Shown here piece after piece: positions 46,692-55,053 of a DNA stretch of 57,568 bases (the stretch's first letter is position 1; each line of letters opens with the position of its first letter). Source of the DNA: Verrucomicrobiia bacterium (GTDB lineage: Bacteria; Verrucomicrobiota; Verrucomicrobiia; Palsa-1439); the NCBI GenBank assembly GCA_022072455.1, contig JAJVHY010000027.1, forward strand, positions 8,500 through 66,067, given 5' to 3'. The notes under the pieces are model-generated. The model was given only the letters and a program-made list of their open reading frames with translations, searched no databases and was not told the origin of the DNA. The translations under genes were made by a program, and so were the position numbers.

Positions 46692-48111
46692 TCGCCCGGC
46701 CCGCCGCCCGAATCGCCCGCTCAAAATTCTCCGGCGTCAACGTCCGCTGATTCGACGAACAGAACAGCGTCCCGCCCGGCGCCACCAACGGCGCCGCCAA
46801 GACAGCCAACTCCGCGTAATCCCGCTCCGCCCGGAAAGACCGTCCCTTCTTCGTCGTCGCAAACGTCGGCGGATCGAGTAACACCACGTCCCACCGGTCA
46901 CCCCGTTTCGCAAATTTCTTGAGCCACTCAAACACATCCCCAAAAACAAAATCGTGTTTTTCCGGGTCGAGCTCATTCGCCCGGAAATTCTCCTTCCCCC
47001 ACTCCAAATAATTCCGCGACAAATCCACACTCGTCGTCACCGCGCCCGCCTTCGCTGCCGCGACTGAGAACGCACACGTGTACGCGAAACAATTCAACAC
47101 CCGCTTCCCAACCAGCGGCATCTGCAGAAGCCGGCGCCGATTCTCCCGTTGATCAAGGAAGATCCCGGTCGACAACCCCTCGCCGAATCCAATCAAAAAC
47201 GTCAACCCGTTCTCCCGAACCGGAAACCGTCCGCTCACCGGCTCACCCGCAGTGCAGACTGGCGCACTCCGCGACTGTTTCGTCGCGAGTTGCTCATAAA
47301 CGGCGGCGCCGTTCAGTGGCGGCAACACGCTGGTCTCCGTCAGCCGTTGCGCGAACAAACATCCCGCATAGTCATCCACAATCACCCCCGGCAAACCGTC
47401 CGCCACCCCGCTGACCAACCGAAAAGCGTTCGTCTCCACCGGATCGAACAACAACTCGCGGAACTCTCGCGCCGCCGTCAGCGGCTCCAAATCCTCAAAC
47501 ACCGCCGGAATGCTGGCCGTGTACGTGACCGGCTCGTTCGTGGCCGGATGCACAAATGTGATCCGATGCGCGTGCAACATCAACCGCGGTGCCGGCGTAT
47601 CGCCGTACTTGGAATCGCCCAACACCGGAAACCGGCACGTCGCCGCATGCCGGCGAATCTGATGCGTCTTGCCGGTGACCGGCTCGGCTTTGATCAGATG
47701 ATTCTCACCGACCGGCGCGACGTATTCGAACCACGTCTGCTCATTCGGTCCCTCTTCACAGAACCGGTGCCGTTTCGGCCGGCTGGTCGAGAGGAACAGG
47801 TATTCCTTTTTGATTTTGTGCTGCGTGAATTGCCGGGTCAGCGCTTGATTCGCCTGCATGGACTTTCCGAAAACAAGCACTCCCGAAGTCTCTTTGTCCA
47901 GCCGGTGCAAGATGGAAAGTTTCCACCCGCGTTTCAGCAACCACTCATGCAACCCATCCGGCGCAAACCGGTCTGGCTTGTGGGTATTGATGCCGGAGGG
48001 TTTGTGAACCACCAGCACATCGGCGTCTTCCGCGAGAATCAAGGGTAACACGCGGCCAAGTACTAGCCGCATCATCCCCCAGGCAAAAGACAATTCCGCG
48101 CCAACTTCCAT
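46597..48111 (-). CDS. RluA-type pseudouridine synthase fused to RlmI-type rRNA methyltransferase
   Basis: 504 residues combining two RNA-modification enzymes. The N-terminal half (about 25-215) is an RluA-family pseudouridine synthase with catalytic aspartate D72 in HRLDKETSG and VHKPSG. The C-terminal half (about 230-504) is a class I SAM-dependent methyltransferase of the RlmI/RlmK type, with GIFLDQRENRRRL, VLNCFAYTCAFSVAAAKAGA (SAM loop) and DPPTF. The PUA domain of RlmI is missing and may be replaced by the synthase domain. In-frame ATGs at 48111, 48075 and 48072 are all possible starts, and none has a clear Shine-Dalgarno sequence. The likely target is 23S rRNA. Confidence 0.87.
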   Translation of the reverse strand: MEVGAELSFAWGMMRLVLGRVLPLILAEDADVLVVHKPSGINTHKPDRFAPDGLHEWLLKRGWKLSILHRLDKETSGVLVFGKSMQANQALTRQFTQHKIKKEYLFLSTSRPKRHRFCEEGPNEQTWFEYVAPVGENHLIKAEPVTGKTHQIRRHAATCRFPVLGDSKYGDTPAPRLMLHAHRITFVHPATNEPVTYTASIPAVFEDLEPLTAAREFRELLFDPVETNAFRLVSGVADGLPGVIVDDYAGCLFAQRLTETSVLPPLNGAAVYEQLATKQSRSAPVCTAGEPVSGRFPVRENGLTFLIGFGEGLSTGIFLDQRENRRRLLQMPLVGKRVLNCFAYTCAFSVAAAKAGAVTTSVDLSRNYLEWGKENFRANELDPEKHDFVFGDVFEWLKKFAKRGDRWDVVLLDPPTFATTKKGRSFRAERDYAELAVLAAPLVAPGGTLFCSSNQRTLTPENFERAIRAAGRAITALEFATVPFDYRLAEGERPYLKTWWATLE

Positions 48112-48247
48112 TTTATATTCTGAAGTCTCCCTTTGGTTCGAGAGTGAGTGAGTCAGACTCGCCTTTTGTTCCCACGAATTTTATTCCGTTGCGAAATAGC
48201 GCTAATCTGCGCAATCTTCGGGAACAAGTCAGCACCTCGTGCATCTC
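48112..48247. other. Divergent intergenic region, RluA-RlmI / sigma factor
   Basis: 136 bp. It holds a short direct repeat (GAGTGAGTGAGT) running into a palindrome GAGTC-A-GACTC (48150-48160). No confident promoter was identified for either side. Confidence 0.35.
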
Positions 48248-48760
48248 ATGGACAGCGGCAAGCAACCCAGTTTTGAGGAGATCGTGGAATCACACTATCG
48301 CGGCTTGTATCAATTCGCCCTGAGCCTGACCGGCGCAGAGGCGGAAGCCGGCGACCTCACGCAACAGGCTTTTTTCATCTGGGCCAAGAAAGGCAACCAA
48401 CTCCGGGAAATCAGCAAGGTCAAATCTTGGCTCTTCACGACGCTTCACCGGGAATTCCTCCAGTCCCGGCGCCGGCAAAGCCGATTCCCGCACGTCGAGA
48501 TCGAATCAGTTGCCAACGAAATCCCGCCACTCCCCCCGGCCCTCGTCAACGAACTGGACGGTGCCACCGTGCTGGCCAAACTCCGTCAAGTAGATGATTT
48601 GTGCCAAGCGCCGCTCGCGCTCTTTTATCTCGAAGACCTGCCGTACAAAGAGATCGCGGAAATCCTCGGCGTCCCAGTCGGCACCGTCCAATCCCGGATC
48701 GCCCGCGGCAAAGCGCAACTGGCCGCCCTGCTCCAGACCAAGGAGGCCGGCCGTGGATAA
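48248..48760 (+). CDS. ECF-like sigma-70 family RNA polymerase sigma factor
   Basis: 170 residues. Region 2 (about 8-75) shows FEEIVESHYRGLYQFALSLTGAEAEAGDLTQQAFFIWAKKG and KSWLFTTLHREFLQSRRR. Region 4 (about 110-160) shows LPYKEIAEILGVPVGTVQSRIARGKAQL, a helix-turn-helix for -35 recognition. The ATG at 48248 is preferred to the GTG at 48239 since both give the same fold and ATG is the stronger codon; neither has a good ribosome-binding site. The 3' end overlaps the next gene by 8 bp, the normal arrangement for a sigma factor and its regulator. Confidence 0.9.
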   Translation: MDSGKQPSFEEIVESHYRGLYQFALSLTGAEAEAGDLTQQAFFIWAKKGNQLREISKVKSWLFTTLHREFLQSRRRQSRFPHVEIESVANEIPPLPPALVNELDGATVLAKLRQVDDLCQAPLALFYLEDLPYKEIAEILGVPVGTVQSRIARGKAQLAALLQTKEAGRG

Positions 48761-49484
48761 TCAGAAAATCCGCGAACTCATCGAAGTCTATCGCCCCGGT
48801 CTTGACGATCAGGACGAACAATTCGCCGAACTGATCGCCGCCCTTCGGAACGACCCCACCTTGCAACGGCAACTCGACGAACGCGTCGCCCGCGATTTGG
48901 CGGTTCGCAACAAACTCCGTGCCGTCGCCCCGCCCGCCGACCTGAAAGCCCGGCTGCTTTCGGAACAAAAAGTCAGCGCATTCCCCTTCAACCTCACCCG
49001 GCAACCACGCTGGCTCCAAGCCGTCGCCGCCGTCATCCTGCTTGGCCTCGCCATCCTCTGGCTCCGTGCCACCCGGCAAGATGCCTTCCTGGAATTCCGG
49101 ACCGAAATGGCACAATTAGTTGCTACTGAATTCCCCCTCGACACCCACACCAATAACCTCGCCGCCCTCCAACAAATTTTTTCCGCCAAAGGCTGGCCGG
49201 CCAGTTACGTCGTTCCGCCGGCACTGAGAAAACTCCACATCGAAGGCGGCTGCCTCCGCGAATGGCGCGGGAAAAAAGTCGCGCTCCTTTGTTTCGAGAC
49301 CAAAACCAATGGCGACGTCTGGCTGTTTGTCGTTGACCGCCAGGTCACCCCCGACGCGCCGACGACCGCAGATCCACAGGTTACGCAAACCGGCAACATC
49401 ACGACCGCAAGTTGGACGAGTGGCGCCTACACTTACCTGCTCGCCACCGAAAACCCCACCGTCCCCATCCACTCGTATTTTTGA
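48753..49484 (+). CDS. Membrane partner of the sigma factor, probable anti-sigma protein
   Basis: 243 residues starting at a GTG with AGGAGG six bases upstream and overlapping the sigma gene. The N-terminal cytoplasmic part (about 1-85) is helical and charged (IRELIEVYRPGLDDQDEQFAELIAALRNDPTLQRQLDERV). One membrane segment follows (WLQAVAAVILLGLAILWL, about 91-108), then a soluble outer domain with YVVPPALRKLHIEGGCLREWRGKKVALLCFET. It has no HxxxCxxC zinc motif, so it is not a standard zinc-binding anti-sigma. The role is inferred from position and topology only. Confidence 0.7.
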   Translation: MDNQKIRELIEVYRPGLDDQDEQFAELIAALRNDPTLQRQLDERVARDLAVRNKLRAVAPPADLKARLLSEQKVSAFPFNLTRQPRWLQAVAAVILLGLAILWLRATRQDAFLEFRTEMAQLVATEFPLDTHTNNLAALQQIFSAKGWPASYVVPPALRKLHIEGGCLREWRGKKVALLCFETKTNGDVWLFVVDRQVTPDAPTTADPQVTQTGNITTASWTSGAYTYLLATENPTVPIHSYF

Positions 49485-49495
49485 GCCGCGACCAC

Positions 49496-50122
49496 TTACC
49501 GGTCCAAATCGCTCCACGCTCCCGGCGTCTCAATATCCCAACTCCCCGGCAACCCGACGAACCGCACGCTTCCATCCGCCGCTAAAACATTCGCCCCACC
49601 GGCATGATTGCGCGCCGCGCCCGCCCCAAAGAAAATATCCGCCAGTAACGCCTTCCCGCCCTGCCCGTCGAGCCGCACCGGCGCACCGGCCGCGAAACCA
49701 CGCATATAATAACTGCTGGCCGTCAGTCGACCCGCAACCCCAAGATTCTGCACGCCGGTATCAGGCGCGTTCAGCGTAAAGCCGCGCGCGGCGGGACAGA
49801 AGAACACCCGGCCGAGTTGCTTCCCAGCGCCCGGCAATAGTTGGCCGTACAAGAGATACTCGGACTCCTGCCAAATGACGTAGCCACTCTGATCGCGCAC
49901 GGGCAAGCGGTCGAAGTCATCGTTGTAAATCGTGGCGGCCTGCCCGAGTTGGCGCAGGTTGTTGACGCAAGCCGCCGCCCTGGATTTTTCTCGGGCGGCA
50001 CCGAGGCTCGGCATGAGCAACGCAGCCAGCGTCCCCACGATGGCCGCCACCGCCAGAATTTCCACCAGGGTGAAGCCCGCCCTCCTTGGTGCGTTCTTCC
50101 CCACGCGCGCGTTATCGCACAT
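49496..50122 (-). CDS. Type II secretion/type IV pseudopilin-like protein
   Basis: 208 residues. A prepilin leader ends in RRAG before FTLVEILAVAAIVGTLAALLMPSL, the N-methylation/cleavage motif with E at +5 and a hydrophobic helix. The C-terminal NHAGGANVLAADGSVRF is the H-X9-DG motif common in Planctomycetes, Verrucomicrobia and Lentisphaerae pseudopilins. The ATG at 50122 (GAGGGG just upstream) is preferred to 50149. It is divergent from a second pseudopilin gene at 50257. Confidence 0.87.
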   Translation of the reverse strand: MCDNARVGKNAPRRAGFTLVEILAVAAIVGTLAALLMPSLGAAREKSRAAACVNNLRQLGQAATIYNDDFDRLPVRDQSGYVIWQESEYLLYGQLLPGAGKQLGRVFFCPAARGFTLNAPDTGVQNLGVAGRLTASSYYMRGFAAGAPVRLDGQGGKALLADIFFGAGAARNHAGGANVLAADGSVRFVGLPGSWDIETPGAWSDLDR

Positions 50123-50188
50123 TCGCCCCTCTGACACCAGCCAAAACATGGCGCCGTTGGCGCGGTGTTTTTTCTTGCGTCTTTTACG

Positions 50189-50216
50189 GTGTTACCATAT
50201 TTGTAAATCGTAACAC
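50189..50216. promoter_or_regulatory. Dyad GTGTTAC-N14-GTAACAC between pseudopilin genes
   Basis: Perfect 7-bp inverted repeats separated by 14 bp, located 40 bp before the GTG at 50257 and 66 bp from the divergent start at 50122. Half-site centres are 21 bp apart, about two helical turns, so a dimeric regulator could bind one face. It would control the pseudopilin/PEP-CTERM/uptake gene run. No regulator gene lies next to it. Confidence 0.5.
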
Positions 50217-50256
50217 TATTAAAACGAGATTCCCAACTTCGCCTGGTGGATGTCGC

Positions 50257-50847
50257 GTGCCGGATGCGTTCACGTTACTGGAATTGTTGGTCGTCGTGGC
50301 CATCATCGGACTTCTGGCGGGATTACTCTTGCCGGCGTTGGCGAATGCGCGGCGGAAATCCCACGAAAGTGCGTGTCTCAGCAACCTCCGCCAACTCAGC
50401 TTGGCGGCGACGATGTACGCTGACGAATGCGGTAGCTATCCGCCCGCTTGGATCAACAGCACCGCCCGCTGGATGGATCTGCTCAAGCCCTATGTGCCGA
50501 AGAAATCTGGCGCTTATGTCTGCCTCAGTGACACCCAGAAAATTCCCCTCCCATGGGATCCGACGATCACCATGAGTTTTGGGATCAACACGTTCAACTT
50601 CGCCGGTAACCGGTGGTGCTTTTGGTACGGCGTCAAACTGCGCGATGTCGTTCGCCCGGCGGGCACAATCCTGTACGCTGACTGCACGCCCGGCAAGTAT
50701 TACGCCGGCGGTGGGAGCACGTTCACCGACCCGGTAGTGGACGTGCATTACCGGCACCCGAACCAGAGTTTCAATGCCGTCTACTGCGACGGCCATGCTG
50801 AACGCAAAACAAAAACCCAGCGTTCCGATTGGGACGCGTCACAATAA
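50257..50847 (+). CDS. Pseudopilin-like protein heading the PEP-CTERM/uptake run
   Basis: 196 residues from the GTG at 50257, which has GGTGGA six bases upstream and gives a very short leader (MPDA) before FTLLELLVVVAIIGLLAGLLLPAL. The soluble part has CLSNLRQLSLAATMYADE, typical of this family, and ends with a near H-X9-DG motif (HPNQSFNAVYCDGHAE, here H-X10-DG). The only further in-frame upstream ATG (50086) would add a long leader that overlaps the divergent gene. It lies 15 nt before the PEP-CTERM gene, so the two are probably co-transcribed. It could belong to a secretion or surface-assembly machine. Confidence 0.82.
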   Translation: MPDAFTLLELLVVVAIIGLLAGLLLPALANARRKSHESACLSNLRQLSLAATMYADECGSYPPAWINSTARWMDLLKPYVPKKSGAYVCLSDTQKIPLPWDPTITMSFGINTFNFAGNRWCFWYGVKLRDVVRPAGTILYADCTPGKYYAGGGSTFTDPVVDVHYRHPNQSFNAVYCDGHAERKTKTQRSDWDASQ

Positions 50848-50862
50848 TCCGAAAGGCTCCTC

Positions 50863-51900
50863 ATGAAATCCACTTGTAACCTACTGACCGCGGTGGCGAT
50901 GTGTTTCGCCGTCCACACCAGCCAAGCGGGCTACAATACGCCCGGCACCAACATCCAAACGGTGCTGACCGGTACAGTGGACAACGGTGCGATGTACATC
51001 CAAAGCGTCCCGACTTGGCTCAACGCAACGCCCGCCCCGGGGGGGCTGCAACCGTACACCAATACCACCTCGTTCGTGCTACCGGCGGCCACCGACATCG
51101 TACTGGGACGGATCCTGTTCACGTTCTGGGGTGCCACACCCAATTACACCAATGCCGCCAACGTTTCATTCAACGGCACCAGCCTGGCCTCGCTGACCTT
51201 CGGCACCACCACCGACACCAACCCGATGTACAGCGCCACCCAACCAAACGTCTATGGCAGCGGACTCGGGCCTTGGCTGGTCTCGGTTCCCGTAACGGCT
51301 TCACTCGTGCATACTGATGGCACGCCCAACACGGTGACCATCGCCGAGTCACTGCCGACTGTTGATGGCCGGCTGTTGCAGGTTACCTTCCTCTCCGTCT
51401 ATCAGGATGCGCTCACGCTCAATAACCAATTCAGCTACAGCATCGCGGAAGGCAGTGGCGACATCTACGGTAATCCCGCGAGCGGCCCCGGCCGCACTGA
51501 TTTCCGCGAAGTTGCGCTCGGCCTCGGCAACCCCGCGAATGTCAGCGCTGCGACACTCACCGCCCTGTACACCTACGGCACCGCCGGTGAGAACGACCAA
51601 CTGCGCTTCAATGACACCGCTCTTGGCGGTAGTGGCAGCAACGATGTCGCCAACTGGAGCAATACCCTCACCGGCACAAACCAAGGCCCAAACCTCGTCA
51701 GCTTCGACGTGAAGGGCCACCTTAATGAAACCAATACCGCCCGTTTTACCGTCGCTCTTGCTGATGTCTCGGGCACGCGCGAAGGAACACTGCGACCCTC
51801 AATGGTTGCGCTAGGGATCACGACGATACCGGAGCCGTCGACATTCCTGCTGGTCGGCCTCGGTCTCGGCGCGCTGTTGCTGCGGCGGCGCAAATCATGA
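50863..51900 (+). CDS. PEP-CTERM surface protein, possibly DUF3344-like
   Basis: 345 residues. A signal peptide (KSTCNLLTAVAMCFAVHTSQA) leads a beta-rich domain with ANVSFNGTSLASLTFG, TVDGRLLQVTFLSVYQ and a Thr/Asn/Gly-rich C-terminal part. It ends in a complete PEP-CTERM signal: IPEPSTFLLVGLGLGALLLRRRKS (proline-glutamate-proline, hydrophobic helix, arginine cluster), recognised by exosortase. The central domain recalls DUF3344 domains of archaeal surface proteins, but I am not sure. It shares a 4-bp overlap (ATGA at 51897) with a solute-binding protein gene, suggesting that the protein is part of an uptake system as a surface component. Confidence 0.85.
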   Translation: MKSTCNLLTAVAMCFAVHTSQAGYNTPGTNIQTVLTGTVDNGAMYIQSVPTWLNATPAPGGLQPYTNTTSFVLPAATDIVLGRILFTFWGATPNYTNAANVSFNGTSLASLTFGTTTDTNPMYSATQPNVYGSGLGPWLVSVPVTASLVHTDGTPNTVTIAESLPTVDGRLLQVTFLSVYQDALTLNNQFSYSIAEGSGDIYGNPASGPGRTDFREVALGLGNPANVSAATLTALYTYGTAGENDQLRFNDTALGGSGSNDVANWSNTLTGTNQGPNLVSFDVKGHLNETNTARFTVALADVSGTREGTLRPSMVALGITTIPEPSTFLLVGLGLGALLLRRRKS

Positions 51901-52649
51901 TTCAGTGGCTGTCCATTCTGTTGTTGGCGGTCGTGGCCAACGCCGAACCGCCGCAACGCGTCCTCAGCCTATGCACCACCGCCACCGATGTGCTTTGCGC
52001 CATTGGCGCGACGAACCAGCTGGCCGGCATTGACGAATATGGTCGCGTCGTGCCGGGGACGACCAACGTGCCGGTCATCGCCAAGGGCAGCGCGCTCTCC
52101 CGCGAAGAAGTCATCGCCCGCCGGTTCGATCTCGCGTTCCTCTGGTGGTATCAGGACGACGCGGCAAAACTCCTGCAGGATGTCGGCGTTCCGGTCGTTC
52201 GGCTGCGCGCCGGTCGCGCCGCCGAATTACCGGCCACCGTCCGTCTTATCGGCCAGCAGACCGGCCACGAAACGGCCGCCGCCGAACTCGCCGACGAACT
52301 CAGCGCGTTTCTAAAATCGCAAACCAACCAGCCGGCGAAACCGCCGCGTGTCTATCTCGAACTCTACGGCGCGAACATAACCGTCGGGGGCGACAGCTAC
52401 CTCAACGACCTCATCACCCTTGCCGGCGGCACCAACGTCGCCGCCGACATCCAGCGCAGCAGCGTTGTGTTCTCGACCGAACAACTCATCGCCGCCAAGC
52501 CAGACGTGGTGCTCTTCGTCAACGGCTTCACAAAACCCGCCATTCCGCACGCCCACATCGTCGGCATTGACCGGCATTGGCTCGTCGCGGGAAGTCGCCT
52601 GGCGGAAGCAGTCGCTCATCTCCGCGCGCTCATTCACAAGGAAAACTGA
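51897..52649 (+). CDS. BtuF/FecB-type solute-binding protein
   Basis: 250 residues with a signal peptide (IQWLSILLLAVVANA) and a periplasmic-binding fold of the helical-backbone type: RVLSLCTTATDVLCAIGATNQLAGIDEYG at the start, then REEVIARRFDLAFLW and TEQLIAAKPDVVLFVNG. This family binds corrinoids, haem or ferric chelates. Substrate is not deducible. It is coupled to the PEP-CTERM gene before it and the radical SAM gene 1 nt after it. The membrane permease lies two genes downstream; no ATPase gene is adjacent. Confidence 0.88.
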   Translation: MIQWLSILLLAVVANAEPPQRVLSLCTTATDVLCAIGATNQLAGIDEYGRVVPGTTNVPVIAKGSALSREEVIARRFDLAFLWWYQDDAAKLLQDVGVPVVRLRAGRAAELPATVRLIGQQTGHETAAAELADELSAFLKSQTNQPAKPPRVYLELYGANITVGGDSYLNDLITLAGGTNVAADIQRSSVVFSTEQLIAAKPDVVLFVNGFTKPAIPHAHIVGIDRHWLVAGSRLAEAVAHLRALIHKEN

Positions 52650-52650
52650 A

Positions 52651-53388
52651 ATGGCTTTTCATCGCATCACCTACAACGAGAAACACCGGTTCGCCACCGT
52701 CCACAACTTCGGCTGTACACTGCGATGCCCGACGTGCAGTTACAAACTCCGCAGCGGCGCGAATGGCATCCCCGGCCAAATCACGCCGCGCCCGACGACC
52801 TTTCTCTCGATGGATGAAGTCCGTCGCGCCTTGCGCAGTGTGCCGGTCGAAAGAGTCAATTTCATGGGCGGCGAACCGACCGTCGCCGTCGAGTTGCCGG
52901 AGGCACTCGCGTTCTGCAAACAGGAACTCGGCGTCCGCACCTTTCTCGGTCACACCATCGGTCTCCATCTCCCGTTGCCGAATCTCGACGGCGCGAATGT
53001 CGGCCTCAAAGCCTGGGACGACGCCACCCATCGCCGCTACACTGGCCGCGAACGCAAACCGTTCTTCGACAACTTCGCCGCCGCTTACCGCGCGGGCTTG
53101 GAAATGCGCGCCAACATCGTCTTCATCCCCACGTTCGTGGACCTCGACCAAGTCGAAGCCGTTGCCGCATGGGTCGCGTCCATTGACCGGGCGATTCCAT
53201 TTCATGTCATGGGCTACATCCCCGTGCCCGGCCAACCGTTCCCGCGCCCAACCGCCGACCAAATGGATCAAGCCGTCGCCGTCTGCCATCGCCACCTTGA
53301 CAACGTTGGCGCTTCGCATCTCACCGTCGAGGAAGCGTTGAATCTCATCCCGCGCGACGACCGCTTCGACGTTCGCGAAATCGCATGA
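52651..53388 (+). CDS. Radical SAM protein within the uptake operon
   Basis: 245 residues. The radical SAM cluster motif CTLRCPTC (C22, C26, C29) binds the 4Fe-4S cluster, and the SAM-contact motif GGEP (73-76) follows. The fold is a short radical SAM core without a recognised SPASM or B12 domain; VMGYIPVPGQPF near residue 190 may form part of the core's end. It lies between a solute-binding protein and a FecCD permease, with an ATGA overlap to the latter, so its substrate may be the compound taken up. The reaction is unknown. Confidence 0.85.
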   Translation: MAFHRITYNEKHRFATVHNFGCTLRCPTCSYKLRSGANGIPGQITPRPTTFLSMDEVRRALRSVPVERVNFMGGEPTVAVELPEALAFCKQELGVRTFLGHTIGLHLPLPNLDGANVGLKAWDDATHRRYTGRERKPFFDNFAAAYRAGLEMRANIVFIPTFVDLDQVEAVAAWVASIDRAIPFHVMGYIPVPGQPFPRPTADQMDQAVAVCHRHLDNVGASHLTVEEALNLIPRDDRFDVREIA

Positions 53389-54347
53389 AGACCGGTCTCG
53401 TCGTTGCGCTGCTCGTCGTGGCGCTCCTTGCGCTCGCCACCGGCAGCGTCCACATCCCGGCCACCGAAATTGCCGGTCGACTTGCGCGCGCCGCGACCGG
53501 CCAAGGCACCGGCGACACCGCCGACCAAATCCTGCTGCAAGTCCGGTTGCCGCGCGTGGCGCTCGCCATCGCCGTCGGCGCGGCGTTGGCGCTCGGTGGA
53601 CTCGCCTCACAAACTCTTTTCCGCAATCCACTCGCGACGCCCTCGATCATCGGCGTCTCCAACGGCGCCGCGCTCGGCGCGGTCGCCGCAATGCTGGCCG
53701 GAATCGCCGCGCCGCTTGGCAGTTTCGCTGCCGGGCTGGCGGTCGCCGCCCTCGTGTTCACGCTGGGCCGGCGCGGAACATATTTTGGCCAAACGCTGCT
53801 GCTGGCCGGCATCGCCATCGCCGCGCTCTGCTCCGCGCTGACCACCGGTGCGCTCTACCTTGCCGGCGAACGCCTGCCGGCGGTGATCTTTTGGTTGATG
53901 GGCGGACTCTGGCAGGCCAACGGTCGCGCCGCGCTGGTGATGTTGCCGGTCGCTTTGGCCGCCCTCGGGGTGATGCTCGCGCTCGCCCGGTCGCTCAACG
54001 TCGTGCTCGTCGGCGAAGCCTCGGCGCGCGACCTCGGAGTCAACGTGCCACGTCTCCAATACACGCTACTGGCGCTCATCACCGTCACCGCCGCGACTGC
54101 CGTGAGCCTGACCGGCGTGATTGGATTCATCGGGTTGATCGTGCCGCATCTTTTGCGCTTGGCGGTCGGCGGTGATCATCGTCGGCTCGTGCCGGCCACT
54201 GCGCTTGGCGGCGCGTTGCTGTTGCTGATGGCCGACACGTTGGCGCGGACGCTCGCCGCGCCGGCAGAAATCCCGGTCGGCATCCTCACCGCACTCGTCG
54301 GCGCGCCGGTATTTCTGTGGCTGTTGCGGCGGAGGAGGACGCTGTGA
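53385..54347 (+). CDS. FecCD/BtuC-type ABC transporter permease
   Basis: 320-residue multi-spanning inner-membrane protein. Characteristic motifs are VRLPRVALAIAVGAALALGGLASQTLFRNPLATPSIIGVSNGAALG and, near the end, TGVIGFIGLIVPHLLRLAVGGDHRRLVPATALGGALLLLMADTLAR. It would form the translocation pore for a metal chelate or corrinoid with the binding protein at 51897. The usual ATPase subunit is not next to it, so an ATPase must come from elsewhere. It starts inside the radical SAM stop codon. Confidence 0.92.
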   Translation: MKTGLVVALLVVALLALATGSVHIPATEIAGRLARAATGQGTGDTADQILLQVRLPRVALAIAVGAALALGGLASQTLFRNPLATPSIIGVSNGAALGAVAAMLAGIAAPLGSFAAGLAVAALVFTLGRRGTYFGQTLLLAGIAIAALCSALTTGALYLAGERLPAVIFWLMGGLWQANGRAALVMLPVALAALGVMLALARSLNVVLVGEASARDLGVNVPRLQYTLLALITVTAATAVSLTGVIGFIGLIVPHLLRLAVGGDHRRLVPATALGGALLLLMADTLARTLAAPAEIPVGILTALVGAPVFLWLLRRRRTL

Positions 54348-54387
54348 ACTTGCGTTCTTCTTACCGGCTGCCTGGCGAAATAGTCTC

Positions 54388-55053
54388 ATGAATACCCATA
54401 CGCATCATCACCTCCAGTCTGATCCGCGAATCAACTTCTTCGACCTACAGGCTCCGGGTTGGGAAAGGAACGCGGCGAAAAACGCCTACAATTTGTCACG
54501 ACTCGATGAGTTGCGGGCGCGGCTTGGATTGCGTCCAAGCATCGACGTGGTCGAAGTCGGCTGTGGCACCGGGTTGGTGACCGGCTGGCTGGTCAATTGC
54601 GTGCAGCCCGGTCGGGTGTTGGCCGTGGATTTCTCGCCGGCGATGCTCGCGCAAGCGCAAGCCAAACGTCTTGCGGCGGAATTCCGATGCCTCGACATCT
54701 GCCACGAAGCACCGGCTGCCGGCGCGTTTGATCTGGCGTTTTGTTTTCAGGTGTTTCCTCATTTTCGCGATCAAACAGCGGCGCTGCGGAACTTGGCGAG
54801 GGCGTTGAAGCCGGGTGGGCGACTGGTGGTGGTGCATCTGGTTGGCCGGGCGCAACTCAACGAGTTTCATCGCGGTTTGGCGGAGCCGGTGCATCAGGAC
54901 CGGTTACCGGCGCCGCATGAATGGCCGGCGTTACTCGCGACGGCCGGTCTGGAACTAGTGCGCTGCGAGGACCGGGCGGATTTGTTTTTGGTGGAGGCCA
55001 AATGCGGATGGGTAAATCAAAAAGGGAGAATGCAATGCGACAAGGATCAGTGA
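54388..55053 (+). CDS. Class I SAM-dependent methyltransferase
   Basis: 221 residues of the Rossmann methyltransferase type: motif I VVEVGCGTGLVTGW, motif II ALAVDFSPAML-like VLAVDFSPAMLAQA, motif III-IV FDLAFCFQVFPHF and post-motif LKPGGRLVVVHLVG. The N-terminus is His-rich (MNTHTHHHLQSDP). It follows the permease by 40 bp and overlaps the next gene by 19 bp. The substrate is unknown; modification of the transported ligand or a derived cofactor is conceivable. Confidence 0.85.
   Translation: MNTHTHHHLQSDPRINFFDLQAPGWERNAAKNAYNLSRLDELRARLGLRPSIDVVEVGCGTGLVTGWLVNCVQPGRVLAVDFSPAMLAQAQAKRLAAEFRCLDICHEAPAAGAFDLAFCFQVFPHFRDQTAALRNLARALKPGGRLVVVHLVGRAQLNEFHRGLAEPVHQDRLPAPHEWPALLATAGLELVRCEDRADLFLVEAKCGWVNQKGRMQCDKDQ

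Noticed and set aside
48218-48240. GGAAC ... CGT as an autoregulatory ECF promoter before the sigma gene
   Set aside because: The spacing between the two elements is only 12 bp, too short for an ECF promoter (about 16), and it lies directly against the start codon.
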